A stretch of DNA of 64,000 bases from Lacinutrix jangbogonensis (GTDB lineage: Bacteria; Bacteroidota; Bacteroidia; Flavobacteriales; Flavobacteriaceae): assembly GCF_000797445.1 (NCBI RefSeq), contig NZ_JSWF01000044.1, positions 124,001 through 188,000 on the forward strand, given 5' to 3'. Made by a program: the position numbers and the translations under genes. Shown in pieces: positions 34,707 to 43,364 of this stretch. Position 1 is the stretch's first letter, and each line of letters begins with the position of its first letter. Below the pieces are notes generated by a model. The model ran no database searches. It was not told the origin of the DNA and saw nothing but the letters and a program-made list of their open reading frames with translations.

Positions 34707-35444
34707 TTAAAATGAATAGTTTAGAGAGATACCATATCTAAAAGATGGCAATATAAATTTAGATTTTTCATCTGTAGCTTTAAATCTAAAATCGCCATCC
34801 AATAAGTCAAACAAACTGTATTGATCTAAAGCATCATTAAAATCATCATAAAACTCGTCAGGGAGACCTTGGGTGTTTTTTAGAGAAAAATTATAAGTAC
34901 CAACACCGGGTCCTGCAATTAAAAAGTCTATGGCAAATCGTTTACTTATGGCCCATTTGTAACCAACCATAAAGCCTACAGACGTTACTTTAATATCGGC
35001 ATCAAAAGCTATCGTAAAATTATCGCCTACATCATTACTATAAGTGCCATCTAAGTCCGAATTAAAATTACTATATTTTAGGTAGACTCCAAAATAAAAA
35101 CCATCCATAGCATACTGTTGGGTTCTATTAAGATAATAACGTATTTCAGGAATTACTTTAAACCCTGAATAGGCAATATCACCTGTTTTTAGTTGTTCTC
35201 TATCTAAACCAGATAGTTTAATGATGCCCTCTTCGTCTTTTATTCCTATACCTAAACCTACAGAAATATGTTTCCCCAATAAGCGTTCGTATTTTAATTG
35301 TATCGTACCATCAATGATATCGGAAATTTCTATTCCAATTTGATTTTTAAACTGGTTTACTTCAGTCGCTTTTTCTTGAGCTGCAATTTTAATGGTAACG
35401 AGTAAAATAATGCTAAAAATTATCGCCTTTTTTTCAAAACTCAT
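34707..35444 (-). CDS. Outer-membrane beta-barrel protein
   Basis: The 245-residue protein opens with a short signal peptide (IILLVTIKIAAQ) and has alternating strands and turns (GIEISDIIDGTIQLKYERLL, GKHISVGLGIGIKDEEG, YYLNRTQQYAMDGFYFGVYL), ending FRYGISLNYSF with terminal Phe. The DUF3575-like run KYERLLGKHISVGLG is a typical Bacteroidota barrel start. It is the most upstream minus-strand gene of the sulfatase-associated locus. Confidence 0.7.
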   Translation of the reverse strand: MSFEKKAIIFSIILLVTIKIAAQEKATEVNQFKNQIGIEISDIIDGTIQLKYERLLGKHISVGLGIGIKDEEGIIKLSGLDREQLKTGDIAYSGFKVIPEIRYYLNRTQQYAMDGFYFGVYLKYSNFNSDLDGTYSNDVGDNFTIAFDADIKVTSVGFMVGYKWAISKRFAIDFLIAGPGVGTYNFSLKNTQGLPDEFYDDFNDALDQYSLFDLLDGDFRFKATDEKSKFILPSFRYGISLNYSF

Positions 35445-35946
35445 TATTCATTTTTTAACGTCTCTCTTCTTTTTAACAAAAACAGCAAAGGATTTGCATA
35501 CAAAAATATTACAATAATTTTAAATAAAAAAATAATTAGTATTATCAAACTTTTCATCATTAAAAATTGTGTGTACTATTTTTTTGAGTTGAAACACGAA
35601 ATAATCTTTGGATAGCCTTTCTCTAATAAAGAACAATCATGGTCTAAGAACCCTTTTTAACAACATTTTTAACAATCAACATCTTTCCAGAAATGGCTTT
35701 CGTTTTCACACCTTACTATTCCATTTAGAATAAGACGCTTTCACAAGATAACAATTAGCCATATCTAAAGACTCTGCAAGTTAGGAGGAGGTGTTTTATT
35801 TACAATTAAAGCTATTGTTTGATACTATAATTTCAAAATATTATTTTTTTAACGCCTCAATACTGTAAAGCTTATTTTGTAATAAGAAGAGCAATTAAAA
35901 GCAGTTATAAAAAATTTAGATTATAAAAAAAATGACCATTATACAT
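35445..35946. other. About 500 bases without a gene
   Basis: This AT-rich stretch separates the envelope locus from the tRNA. Broken minus-strand pieces such as ANCYLVKASYSKWNSKV appear near 35700-35750, but no family is recognisable. A purine-rich AGGAGG at 35783-35788 has no associated start codon. I see no RNA gene, repeat or mobile end. Confidence 0.3.
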
Positions 35947-35976
35947 AAAAAAAGCCAACTCGTTAAAGTTAGCTTT
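35947..35976 (-). terminator. Terminator of the tRNA-Leu transcript
   Basis: On the minus strand the arms AAAGCTAAC and GTTGGCTTT (one G-U pair) enclose an 8-base loop and are followed by a run of T. It begins 10 bases after the tRNA 3' end. Confidence 0.7.
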
Positions 35977-35985
35977 CTCTTGAAG

Positions 35986-36067
35986 TACGGGCGGAGAGAC
36001 TCGAACTCTCACACCTCGCGGCACTAGATCCTAAGTCTAGCGTGTCTACCAATTCCACCACGCCCGC
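35986..36067 (-). tRNA. tRNA-Leu (anticodon UAG)
   Basis: Minus-strand cloverleaf of 82 nt with acceptor GCGGGCG pairing CGCCCGU (a G-U at position 1-72) and discriminator A. The D arm is GGTGGAATTGGTAGACAC, the anticodon arm is CTAGA-CTTAGGA-TCTAG with anticodon UAG, and a long class II variable arm precedes GAGAGTTCGAGTCTCTC. CCA is not encoded (CTTCA follows). Confidence 0.95.
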
Positions 36068-36169
36068 AAAATAGATGGCAAATATACAAATAGTTTCAAC
36101 ATTCAAACAATTCTTTTCTACAAAAAGTTTATCTCTTTTTGTACTTTTACTAAAATTCAATAAAATACT

Positions 36170-37558
36170 ATGAAAAATATTCAATCTTACATTGAAAAAA
36201 ACAAAGATAGATTCCTATCTGAATTGATAGAATTACTTAAAATTCCATCAATAAGCGCAGACTCTGCCTATAAGAATGATACCATTAAAACAGCAGATGT
36301 TGTTGCAAAAAGCTTGACAGACGCTGGTTGCGACGTTGTAGAAATTTGCGAAACAGAAGGCTATCCAATTATATACGCTCATAAAATAATAGACAAAAAC
36401 CTTCCTACCGTTTTAGTCTATGGTCATTATGATGTGCAACCACCAGATCCATTAAATTTATGGACATCTCCTCCTTTCGAGCCTGTAATTAAAGAAACCA
36501 AATTACATCCAGAAGGTGCAATATTTGCACGAGGTGCCTGCGATGATAAAGGACAAATGTATATGCATGTTAAAGCAATGGAATACATGACGAGCACAAA
36601 TACGCTGCCTTGTAATGTAAAATTCATGATTGAAGGCGAAGAAGAAGTAGGAAGCGTAAACCTAGCTAAATTTGTTAAACAGAATCAAGAGAAACTGAGT
36701 AACGACGTCATTTTAATTTCCGATACAGGAATGATAGCAAAAGACACTCCTTCAATTACAACGGGTTTACGTGGCTTAAGTTATGTAGAAGTTGAAGTTA
36801 CAGGACCAAATAGAGATTTACACTCTGGTTTATATGGTGGCGCAGTTGCAAACCCAATAAACGTATTAACAAAAATGATCGCATCGCTTCACGACCAGAA
36901 TAACCATATTACTATTCCTGGTTTTTACGATAATGTCGAAGAATTATCAAAAGAAGAACGCGCACAAATGGCAAAAGCACCTTTTTCTTTAGAAGAATAC
37001 AAAGAAGCTTTAGATATAGACTCTGTTTATGGAGAAGCTGGTTACACAACAAACGAGCGTAATTCTATTAGACCAACATTAGACGTTAATGGTATTTGGG
37101 GAGGCTATACAGGAGAAGGTGCAAAAACGGTAATTGCAAGCCAAGCCTTTGCAAAAATCTCTATGCGCTTGGTACCTAATCAAGATTGGGAAAACATAAC
37201 AGAACTCTTTAAAAACCATTTTGAAAGTATAGCGCCCAAAGGAGTGACCCTAAAAGTAACACCACATCATGGCGGACAAGGCTATGTAACTCCTATAGAC
37301 AGTATTGGTTATAAAGCAGCGAGTAAAGCTTACTCAGATACTTTTGGCAAAACACCAATTCCACAACGTAGTGGTGGCAGTATCCCTATTGTTTCATTAT
37401 TCGAGCAAGAACTAAAAAGCAAAACTATTTTAATGGGCTTTGGCCTAGATAGTGATGCTATCCATAGTCCAAACGAACATTTTGGCGTTTGGAACTATTT
37501 AAAAGGCATTGAAACCATTCCAGGTTTTTACAAGCATTTTACAGAAATGTCTAAATAA
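36170..37558 (+). CDS. M20-family dipeptidase / metallopeptidase
   Basis: This is a 462-residue cytosolic enzyme of the M20 family, of dimeric dipeptidase (CNDP-like) type. Metal and catalytic residues are visible: YGHYDVQPPDP (His and Asp), ARGACDDKGQMYMH (bridging Asp), EGEEEVGS (catalytic Glu pair), ISDTG (Asp) and a late SGGSIP with NEH. The ATG at 36170 gives a compact N-terminal helix without export signal. Substrates are likely dipeptides or acylated amino acids. It is monocistronic, with two inverted repeats downstream before the transporter gene. Confidence 0.92.
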   Translation: MKNIQSYIEKNKDRFLSELIELLKIPSISADSAYKNDTIKTADVVAKSLTDAGCDVVEICETEGYPIIYAHKIIDKNLPTVLVYGHYDVQPPDPLNLWTSPPFEPVIKETKLHPEGAIFARGACDDKGQMYMHVKAMEYMTSTNTLPCNVKFMIEGEEEVGSVNLAKFVKQNQEKLSNDVILISDTGMIAKDTPSITTGLRGLSYVEVEVTGPNRDLHSGLYGGAVANPINVLTKMIASLHDQNNHITIPGFYDNVEELSKEERAQMAKAPFSLEEYKEALDIDSVYGEAGYTTNERNSIRPTLDVNGIWGGYTGEGAKTVIASQAFAKISMRLVPNQDWENITELFKNHFESIAPKGVTLKVTPHHGGQGYVTPIDSIGYKAASKAYSDTFGKTPIPQRSGGSIPIVSLFEQELKSKTILMGFGLDSDAIHSPNEHFGVWNYLKGIETIPGFYKHFTEMSK

Positions 37559-37570
37559 AATTAGGGTGTA

Positions 37571-37653
37571 ACCACCTTTTGCTTTTAAAGAGCAAAAGGT
37601 GGTCGCGTCATCCGCTATATCTTTATTTTGCCATATATGGCAGCAAAATAAAG
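37571..37653 (+). repeat. Two successive inverted repeats between the peptidase and EamA genes
   Basis: The first has 13-bp perfect arms 37571-37583 and 37591-37603 with a 7-base loop. The second has 11-bp perfect arms 37621-37631 and 37643-37653 and ends two bases before the EamA start at 37655. The first looks like a terminator without a T-run. The second could fold over the EamA ribosome-binding site, so it may tune its translation. Confidence 0.55.
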
Positions 37654-37654
37654 G

Positions 37655-38548
37655 ATGCCACTACTACCACTTACACAACCAACCAAAGTGAAAGACCAAC
37701 ATCTTAAGCAGGTTTTAGAACTCACATTTGCTACTTTACTAATAAGTACATCTGGTGCTTTAGGCAAGTTTATAGATATGCCAGCTCCAGTAACAATTTG
37801 GTGGAGAAGTGCTTTAGGGATGCTATTTCTACTCCTTTTTTGTAAGTACAAAAACATAAATCTTAAAATCCAATCTAAAAGAGATTTAGGAGCTTTTATA
37901 TTTAGCGCCTTATTTATGGCGTCACATTGGATCACTTATTTTATAGCCTTACAGCTCTCTAGCGTAGCAATAGGAATGTTATCTTTGTTTACTTTCCCTA
38001 TAATGACAGCGTTTTTAGAACCTGTATTTACTAAAACAAAATTCGATTACATACATCTTCTTTTAGGCGCAATGGTGCTTTTAGGTATTTACATATTATC
38101 GCCAGCATTAGATTTTGAGAGTGATTCTGTAAAAGGTATTCTGTTTGGTCTATTTTCAGCATTTTGTTATGCCATGCGTATATTAATCCTTAAACAATAT
38201 GTAAAACAATATCATGGCAGTAGTCTTATGTTTTTTCAATTACTAATTATGAGTATTGTTTTAGTACCAACATTATTCTTTTTAGACACCTCAAACATTA
38301 GCACTCAATTTCCGTATGTTATCATTCTTGCATTGGTAACCACGGCAATTGGTCACACCCTATTTATACAAAGTTTAAAACATTTTAAAGTAAGCACTGC
38401 AAGCATTATTGGCAGCACTCAACCTATTTTTGGGATTCTTATTGCCTTTTTCTTTTTAAACGAAATCCCAACATGGAACACTTTTTTTGGTGGTTTACTA
38501 ATACTATCGACAGTAGTTATAGAAAGTCTACGCTCAAGAAAACACTAA
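37655..38548 (+). CDS. EamA/DMT-family transporter
   Basis: The 297-residue protein is almost entirely membrane-spanning, with about ten helices in two EamA repeats (first repeat about 15-145, second 160-290). Typical DMT pieces are WWRSALGMLFLL, SHWITYFIALQLSSVAIGML and HFKVSTASIIGSTQPIFGIL. It is a drug/metabolite transporter, with substrate unknown. The ATG at 37655 directly follows the second inverted repeat; an internal start near KVKDQHLKQ is possible. It is followed by the BlaI operator region. Confidence 0.87.
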   Translation: MPLLPLTQPTKVKDQHLKQVLELTFATLLISTSGALGKFIDMPAPVTIWWRSALGMLFLLLFCKYKNINLKIQSKRDLGAFIFSALFMASHWITYFIALQLSSVAIGMLSLFTFPIMTAFLEPVFTKTKFDYIHLLLGAMVLLGIYILSPALDFESDSVKGILFGLFSAFCYAMRILILKQYVKQYHGSSLMFFQLLIMSIVLVPTLFFLDTSNISTQFPYVIILALVTTAIGHTLFIQSLKHFKVSTASIIGSTQPIFGILIAFFFLNEIPTWNTFFGGLLILSTVVIESLRSRKH

Positions 38549-38572
38549 TCGCTTATTAAAATTTTATTCCTC

Positions 38573-38630
38573 TACGTTTGTAGAATTGAATTATATGCTC
38601 TACATTTGTAGAGAACAATCTAAACTTGTA
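38573..38630 (+). promoter_or_regulatory. Three BlaI/MecI-type operator half-palindromes overlapping -7 boxes
   Basis: Decamers at 38573-38582 (TACGTTTGTA), 38601-38610 (TACATTTGTA, a perfect TACAnnTGTA) and 38621-38630 (TAAACTTGTA) lie directly upstream of the blaI-like start at 38635. The TACAnnTGTA pattern is the classic BlaI/MecI operator. The first two also contain TAnnTTTG, the Bacteroidota -7 promoter box, so repressor and sigma factor would compete for the same bases. The binding itself is inferred. Confidence 0.65.
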
Positions 38631-38634
38631 GAAC

Positions 38635-39006
38635 ATGCAGCTTTCAAAAACCGAAGAAGATTTAATGAATTACCTATGGAAACTAGAAAAAGGGTTCATG
38701 AAAGACTTACTAGAAGCGTATCCAGAACCAAAACCTGCAAACACAACCGTTGCTACACTTTTAAAACGCATGAATGACAAAGGCTTTATTGCCTATAACT
38801 TATTTGGAAATTCTCGCGAGTATTATCCGTTAGTAAAGAAAAAAGACTACTTCTCTAAACATGTAAACGGACTCATTAAAAACTTTTTTAACGATAGCAG
38901 CTCACAATTTGCCTCATTTTTCACAAAAGAAACCAATCTGTCAAAAGAAGAACTGCAAGAATTACGAACCATTATTGATACAGAAATTAAAAACAAACCG
39001 CAGTAG
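38635..39006 (+). CDS. BlaI/MecI/CopY-family transcriptional repressor
   Basis: This 123-residue winged-helix protein begins LSKTEEDLMNYLWKLEKGFM (first helix), followed by PEPKPANTTVATLLKRMNDK (recognition helix) and a wing GFIAYNLFGNSREYYPLV. This is the BlaI signature of P-K-P-A-x-T-T-V-x-T-L-L-x-R-M. The C-terminal helices form the dimer interface. It is the first gene of a pair with the M56 sensor at 39096, separated by 89 bases. It should bind the TACAnnTGTA repeats just upstream and repress its own operon until the partner protease cleaves it. Confidence 0.92.
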   Translation: MQLSKTEEDLMNYLWKLEKGFMKDLLEAYPEPKPANTTVATLLKRMNDKGFIAYNLFGNSREYYPLVKKKDYFSKHVNGLIKNFFNDSSSQFASFFTKETNLSKEELQELRTIIDTEIKNKPQ

Positions 39007-39095
39007 TCCTATAATTTCAAACAGAGAATTAATCCTAATCTACAAGGTTAAATGAGACAAATAACAAAGAATAAAAACCAACGCATTAAATAAAT

Positions 39096-42068
39096 ATGGA
39101 ACTCTTAATCTTAAAATCGGCAGTATGCCTAGCGATATTAATGGTTTTCTACAAACTATTTTTAGAACATTTAAGCATTCATAAGTTTAAACGCTTCTAT
39201 CTATTAGGTGCTTTAGTGGCTTCAATAGTTATTCCGTTTATAACATTTATAGAATATGTAGAGCCTGTCTACTATGCAGAAAATAACGCTGTTTTTGTGG
39301 ACACTGCCGCCTATTTACCTTCAGATGTTGTTATAAATAATGCAGAACCAACCAACTATTTAGCCATTATTCTTTGGAGTATTTATGGTTTAGGCGCTTT
39401 ACTATTTGCAACTAAATTTTGTGTCAACTTATTTGGTATTATTTCAAAAATTAATAAAAATGAAAAACAAAAATATAATAATTATATCTCCGTTTTATTA
39501 AACGATTTAATAGTACCACACACCTTCTTTAACTACATATTTTTAAACAAAACAAAGTTTGAAGCAAAAGAAATTCCGAAGGAAGTACTGCTACACGAAC
39601 AAACACATGCAAGTCAAAAACACTCGCTTGACGTATTATTTATTGAGGGTTTACAAATTGTATGTTGGTTTAATCCATTACTCTATTTTATAAATAAAGA
39701 CATTAAACTTAATCACGAATTTCTAGCAGACGACGCTGTTTTAAAACAAGGTATAGACTCATTTACTTACCAAGAAACTTTGCTTCAATTTACTTCGACT
39801 GCGAATGAAATTCCATTGGCGCATGCCATCAATTATTCATTAATCAAAAAACGATTTACAATTATGAAAACAAAAACCTCGAAAAAAGCCATATGGCTTA
39901 GAAGTTTATTATTACTGCCTCTTTTAGCTGGATTACTTTTTAGCTTTAGCGGAAGAGAACAAGTAGAGAAGGAGATTGTTCCTGCTATGGAAATTAGAAC
40001 TAATTCAAATATTGAAAAATATGAAGAAAGCATGTTTAAATATCTCGTAGAATTAGATAACTATAAAGAAAACGGAAAAACGAATGTATTGAGAAAAAAA
40101 GTAGTGGCTACTTATATGTTGATGATTGAAGATTATTCTAAATTAACTTCAGACGAAAAAAACAACACAGATAAACCTCAATCATTATCTATAGAATTTA
40201 GAAACGATCTACCAAATGACATAAAAACTAAAATAAATAATATTCCTTCTTCATTAGTAAACCCTCTTTTAGAAGTTAAATTAAATCCAACTAAACTTTA
40301 CTTGAATGGAAACCTTACTAGCTTAGATAATTTAGAAAAGGAATTCAATCAGGTTACTAATAATAAAAAGTCAACCATCCATTTAAAATCTGACAGCACT
40401 CTTGAGAAAGATTTTATTCAAGAAATAGGAAAAAAACTAGGCGAAAATTTACAAAATATTACAGTTGCTATTGGTGAAACCAAAGTCAAAGGCAAGTTAA
40501 CAGAACGTGAACAAAAGCTTATCGATATTCAAAAACCAATCCTTACAATAAACGGAATTTTTTGCGATGGTTGCAAACTCAGCCTTTCTAAAAAAGGAGT
40601 TGAAAAAATGATTTTAGGCACAACAACTGGAGATAACATTTTAGCTTTTAAAGTAAAATTTCCAGGTAACCCAACAGAATCTATCAAAGGAGACGCATTA
40701 AACGCTAAAGCTTTAAATTATTTAAATAAAAGCAACCTTGGAGTTACAGTAGCACTATTCGATATTAAAACTGTAAACAAAGAAAAACTATCTCCAGTTT
40801 TCATTACACTGGTAGATAAAAACGATAAAAAATATTCACGTTCTCCAAAGGTCGTAAAAGGTAAAAAATCAACTTTACCGCCACCGCCACCACCACCAAC
40901 AAAAGCACCTCAATACGTAAAGGGTAAAAAATTATCCTTAAACCAAATTATTGAGAAGACACCAAAAGGCATAGAGTCAGGTTACGAGATGCTAAAAAAC
41001 GGAGAATCCCACTATTACACTGTGTATCAAGGCAGAAAAACGTATTATAACAGCGATGGATTTATTACTAATAAAGAGGGAAAGGTTTTACCGCCACCAC
41101 CGCCACCGCATGCAAAAGTAGTAAAAGGTGAAAAATCTAAATTACCACCGCCGCCACCGCCAACAAAAGCACCTCAATACGTGAAGGGTAAAAAATTAAC
41201 CTTAAACCAAATTATTGAGAAGACACCAAAAGGCATAGAATCGGGTTACGAGATGCTAAAAAACGGAGAATCGCACTATTACACTGTGTATCAAGGCAGA
41301 AAAACGTATTATAACAGCGATGGATTTATTACTAATAAAGAGGGAAAGGTTTTACCGCCACCACCGCCACCGCCTGCAAAAGTAGTAAAAGGTGAAAAAT
41401 CTAAATTACCACCGCCGCCACCGCCTCCAATGTCTTCATCGGACTATGTAGTACATATGGCAAAAAAAGGCGCTTCATTTTACTACAATGGAGAATCAAT
41501 TAGTTCTGACAAAGCTCTTGATATTGCAAAAAACAATTCAGAAATTAATATCTCATCCTCTACAAATAATGGAAAGTCTATTATAAAATTATCTACAGAG
41601 CCAATTACTGTAGAAAACGGTAGAGTTAAAGCAATAGAGAATAGAAAAAAAATTAGTGAAGAGCGGAAGAAAGCTACTGAACAAAGAAAAAAAGAAAGAG
41701 AAAAAGTATTACAAATTAAACAAGAAGCAATAAAACAAAAAAGAGAAGCTCTTAAAGAGGAAGTAAAAGCTAAAAGAGAACGATATGAAGCAAGTAAAAA
41801 TGAAGTAGCAATGAGTTTCACTTTTTCATCTCTTAAAAATGCAAAAAAAATAGAATGGAACAAAAAGTTAATAGAATCTTTTGGTAAAATTACTAATATA
41901 AAAAGCAAAGACTCAATAAGAGTTGTTTTAGAGATTGATGATAAGGTATTGTTAGGTAATAATATTTTAGAAAAATTCTCAACAGGTATTACTGGAACAT
42001 ATGGTAATATTGATACCGTTTATAAAAAAATACAGCAAATAATTAACGCCCTGGAGCCAGTAAAATAA
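39096..42068 (+). CDS. Large M56/BlaR1-like sensor metalloprotease with proline-rich repeats
   Basis: The 990-residue protein has N-terminal membrane helices and an M56 zinc protease domain (HEQTHASQKHSLD is HExxH near residue 165, WFNPLLYFIN and NHEFLADDAV complete the site), then a further helix at about 265-280. The outside part holds two copies of an 88-residue unit, each starting KAPQYVKGKK and ending in PPPPPPP stretches, and a TonB-like region with GIFCDGCKLS. A long basic coiled coil (RKKISEERKKATEQ and on) lies near residue 845-910. It is far longer than the usual 400-600 residues. It pairs with the BlaI gene at 38635. The trigger is unknown. Confidence 0.87.
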   Translation: MELLILKSAVCLAILMVFYKLFLEHLSIHKFKRFYLLGALVASIVIPFITFIEYVEPVYYAENNAVFVDTAAYLPSDVVINNAEPTNYLAIILWSIYGLGALLFATKFCVNLFGIISKINKNEKQKYNNYISVLLNDLIVPHTFFNYIFLNKTKFEAKEIPKEVLLHEQTHASQKHSLDVLFIEGLQIVCWFNPLLYFINKDIKLNHEFLADDAVLKQGIDSFTYQETLLQFTSTANEIPLAHAINYSLIKKRFTIMKTKTSKKAIWLRSLLLLPLLAGLLFSFSGREQVEKEIVPAMEIRTNSNIEKYEESMFKYLVELDNYKENGKTNVLRKKVVATYMLMIEDYSKLTSDEKNNTDKPQSLSIEFRNDLPNDIKTKINNIPSSLVNPLLEVKLNPTKLYLNGNLTSLDNLEKEFNQVTNNKKSTIHLKSDSTLEKDFIQEIGKKLGENLQNITVAIGETKVKGKLTEREQKLIDIQKPILTINGIFCDGCKLSLSKKGVEKMILGTTTGDNILAFKVKFPGNPTESIKGDALNAKALNYLNKSNLGVTVALFDIKTVNKEKLSPVFITLVDKNDKKYSRSPKVVKGKKSTLPPPPPPPTKAPQYVKGKKLSLNQIIEKTPKGIESGYEMLKNGESHYYTVYQGRKTYYNSDGFITNKEGKVLPPPPPPHAKVVKGEKSKLPPPPPPTKAPQYVKGKKLTLNQIIEKTPKGIESGYEMLKNGESHYYTVYQGRKTYYNSDGFITNKEGKVLPPPPPPPAKVVKGEKSKLPPPPPPPMSSSDYVVHMAKKGASFYYNGESISSDKALDIAKNNSEINISSSTNNGKSIIKLSTEPITVENGRVKAIENRKKISEERKKATEQRKKEREKVLQIKQEAIKQKREALKEEVKAKRERYEASKNEVAMSFTFSSLKNAKKIEWNKKLIESFGKITNIKSKDSIRVVLEIDDKVLLGNNILEKFSTGITGTYGNIDTVYKKIQQIINALEPVK
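40899..41426 (+). repeat. 264-bp tandem duplication inside the M56 gene
   Basis: Two near-identical 264-base units, 40899-41162 and 41163-41426, each encode 88 residues including KAPQYVKGKK, a NQIIEKTPKGIESGYEML block and a run of prolines. The differences are few, and most (for example cgtaaa to cgtgaa, and tca to tcg at Ser) are synonymous, which implies recent duplication or ongoing homogenisation. Confidence 0.93.
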
Positions 42069-42103
42069 AAACCTTAAATTAATAATTCGAAAAATTTCTA
42101 CTC

Positions 42104-42142
42104 AGACCTGTCAGGTTTCAAAAACCTGACAGGTCTTTTTTT
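42104..42142 (+). terminator. Terminator of the M56 gene, with a widespread-looking flavobacterial hairpin
   Basis: Perfect 15-bp arms AGACCTGTCAGGTTT (42104-42118) and its complement at 42122-42136, a 3-base loop, then seven T. The CCTGTCAGG core recurs between genes in many flavobacteria, so this may also be a dispersed repeat used as a terminator. Confidence 0.8.
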
Positions 42143-42212
42143 GTTAAAATAATGTAACAAAAAGCATGTTTTAACGTTCTAATAGTCTAATCATCAATCA
42201 AAATCAATCATC

Positions 42213-43313
42213 ATGCTTAAACAATTCTTTATCATCTGCTCTGGAGCAGATACAGATATTCTTAAAAACAGTGCCAATGGCGAACAAAACAAATATGCTG
42301 GCATTGGTGCTACTGTATTTTTTACTGCTGTAATGGCATTTATAGCCTCTAGCTATGCTCTTTTTACAGTTTTCGATAACCTATTCGCTGCTATTGGTTT
42401 TGGGTTGGTTTGGGGATTATTAATATTTAATCTTGACCGTTTTATAGTGTCTACAATTAAAAAAAGAGACACTATTCTAGACGAAATTCTCCAAGCCTCT
42501 CCACGATTAATTTTAGCAGTTATTATTGCAGTTGTTATTTCGAAACCATTAGAATTAAAGATTTTTGAGAAAGAAATTAATCAGGTTTTATTGGAACAAA
42601 AAAATGAATTAACGTTGGCTAATCAAGACCAAATTGCACTTCAATTTAATCCAAAAACCGAAGCGCTTGAACAAGATATTACTGCGTTTCAAAGTGAAAT
42701 TGCAACTAAAGAAACAGAGGTAAATGCGTTATATAGCACATATATTACTGAAGCCGAAGGCACATCGGGAACGAATAAATTAGGAAAAGGACCTGTTTAT
42801 AAAGAAAAAAGAGAAAAACATGATGCTGCACTTGCAGATTTAAAACTGCTAAAAGAAACAAATACAGCAAAAATTGCTACTACTGAAACGGCGATTGCAA
42901 AACTAAAAACAGATTATGATACTCAAGTTGCGACTACACAACCAATAATAGATGGTTTTGATGGTTTAATGGCGCGTGTTAACGCTTTAAACACTTTACC
43001 TTGGCTACCTTCATTTTTTATTTTCTTGTTATTCTTAGCTATTGAAACGTCTCCAATTTTCGCGAAGCTATTATCACCAAAAGGTGAATACGATTTTAAA
43101 TTAGAAGACCAAGAAACTGCTATTAAATCTTTAGTAGATCAAAAAGTACAAGAACGAAAATTAGCCTTGAAAGCAGATTTTGCTATTAATAATAAAGTCT
43201 ATACAGCTATTGCAGAAGAAGATGAACTTTATGCGTATAAACGAAAAAAAGCACGAGAGCTCATGCAATTACAAGCGGATGCTTTTTATAATGGACAGAA
43301 GAAATTATTATAA
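42213..43313 (+). CDS. DUF4407-family membrane protein
   Basis: The 366-residue protein has helices near residues 30-55, 55-75 and 95-115 in the order of DUF4407 (GIGATVFFTAVMAFIASSYA, LFAAIGFGLVWGLLIFNLDR, RLILAVIIAVVISKP). A long charged coiled coil spans about 130-240 and a fourth helix lies near 265-285 (LPSFFIFLLFLAIETSPIF), with a C-terminal helix. The NLDRFIV motif is typical. Some fused forms act as membrane tethers, but its function is unknown. It has its own terminator. Confidence 0.87.
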   Translation: MLKQFFIICSGADTDILKNSANGEQNKYAGIGATVFFTAVMAFIASSYALFTVFDNLFAAIGFGLVWGLLIFNLDRFIVSTIKKRDTILDEILQASPRLILAVIIAVVISKPLELKIFEKEINQVLLEQKNELTLANQDQIALQFNPKTEALEQDITAFQSEIATKETEVNALYSTYITEAEGTSGTNKLGKGPVYKEKREKHDAALADLKLLKETNTAKIATTETAIAKLKTDYDTQVATTQPIIDGFDGLMARVNALNTLPWLPSFFIFLLFLAIETSPIFAKLLSPKGEYDFKLEDQETAIKSLVDQKVQERKLALKADFAINNKVYTAIAEEDELYAYKRKKARELMQLQADAFYNGQKKLL

Positions 43314-43320
43314 ACAAAAG

Positions 43321-43349
43321 AGGCTTACCAAATTGGTAAGCCTTTTTTT
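43321..43349. terminator. Intrinsic terminator between convergent genes
   Basis: Stem AGGCTTACC/GGTAAGCCT with a short AAATT loop, then seven T on the plus strand. It follows the DUF4407 stop at 43313 and precedes the end of the convergent PhnA-like gene at 43365. The complementary strand also has an A/T flank. Confidence 0.75.
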
Positions 43350-43364
43350 ATAATTGAGTATTAT

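Noticed and set aside
13760-35444. Polysaccharide utilisation locus
   Set aside because: No SusC/SusD pair and no glycoside hydrolase or lyase accompany the sulfatase.
38586-38777. Plus-strand frame of 63 codons before blaI
   Set aside because: It overlaps the operators and the BlaI coding region in another frame, with no protein features.
41483-41908. Minus-strand 141-codon hydrophobic frame
   Set aside because: Antisense of the lysine/glutamate-rich coiled coil of the M56 protein, which always gives Phe/Leu-rich complements.
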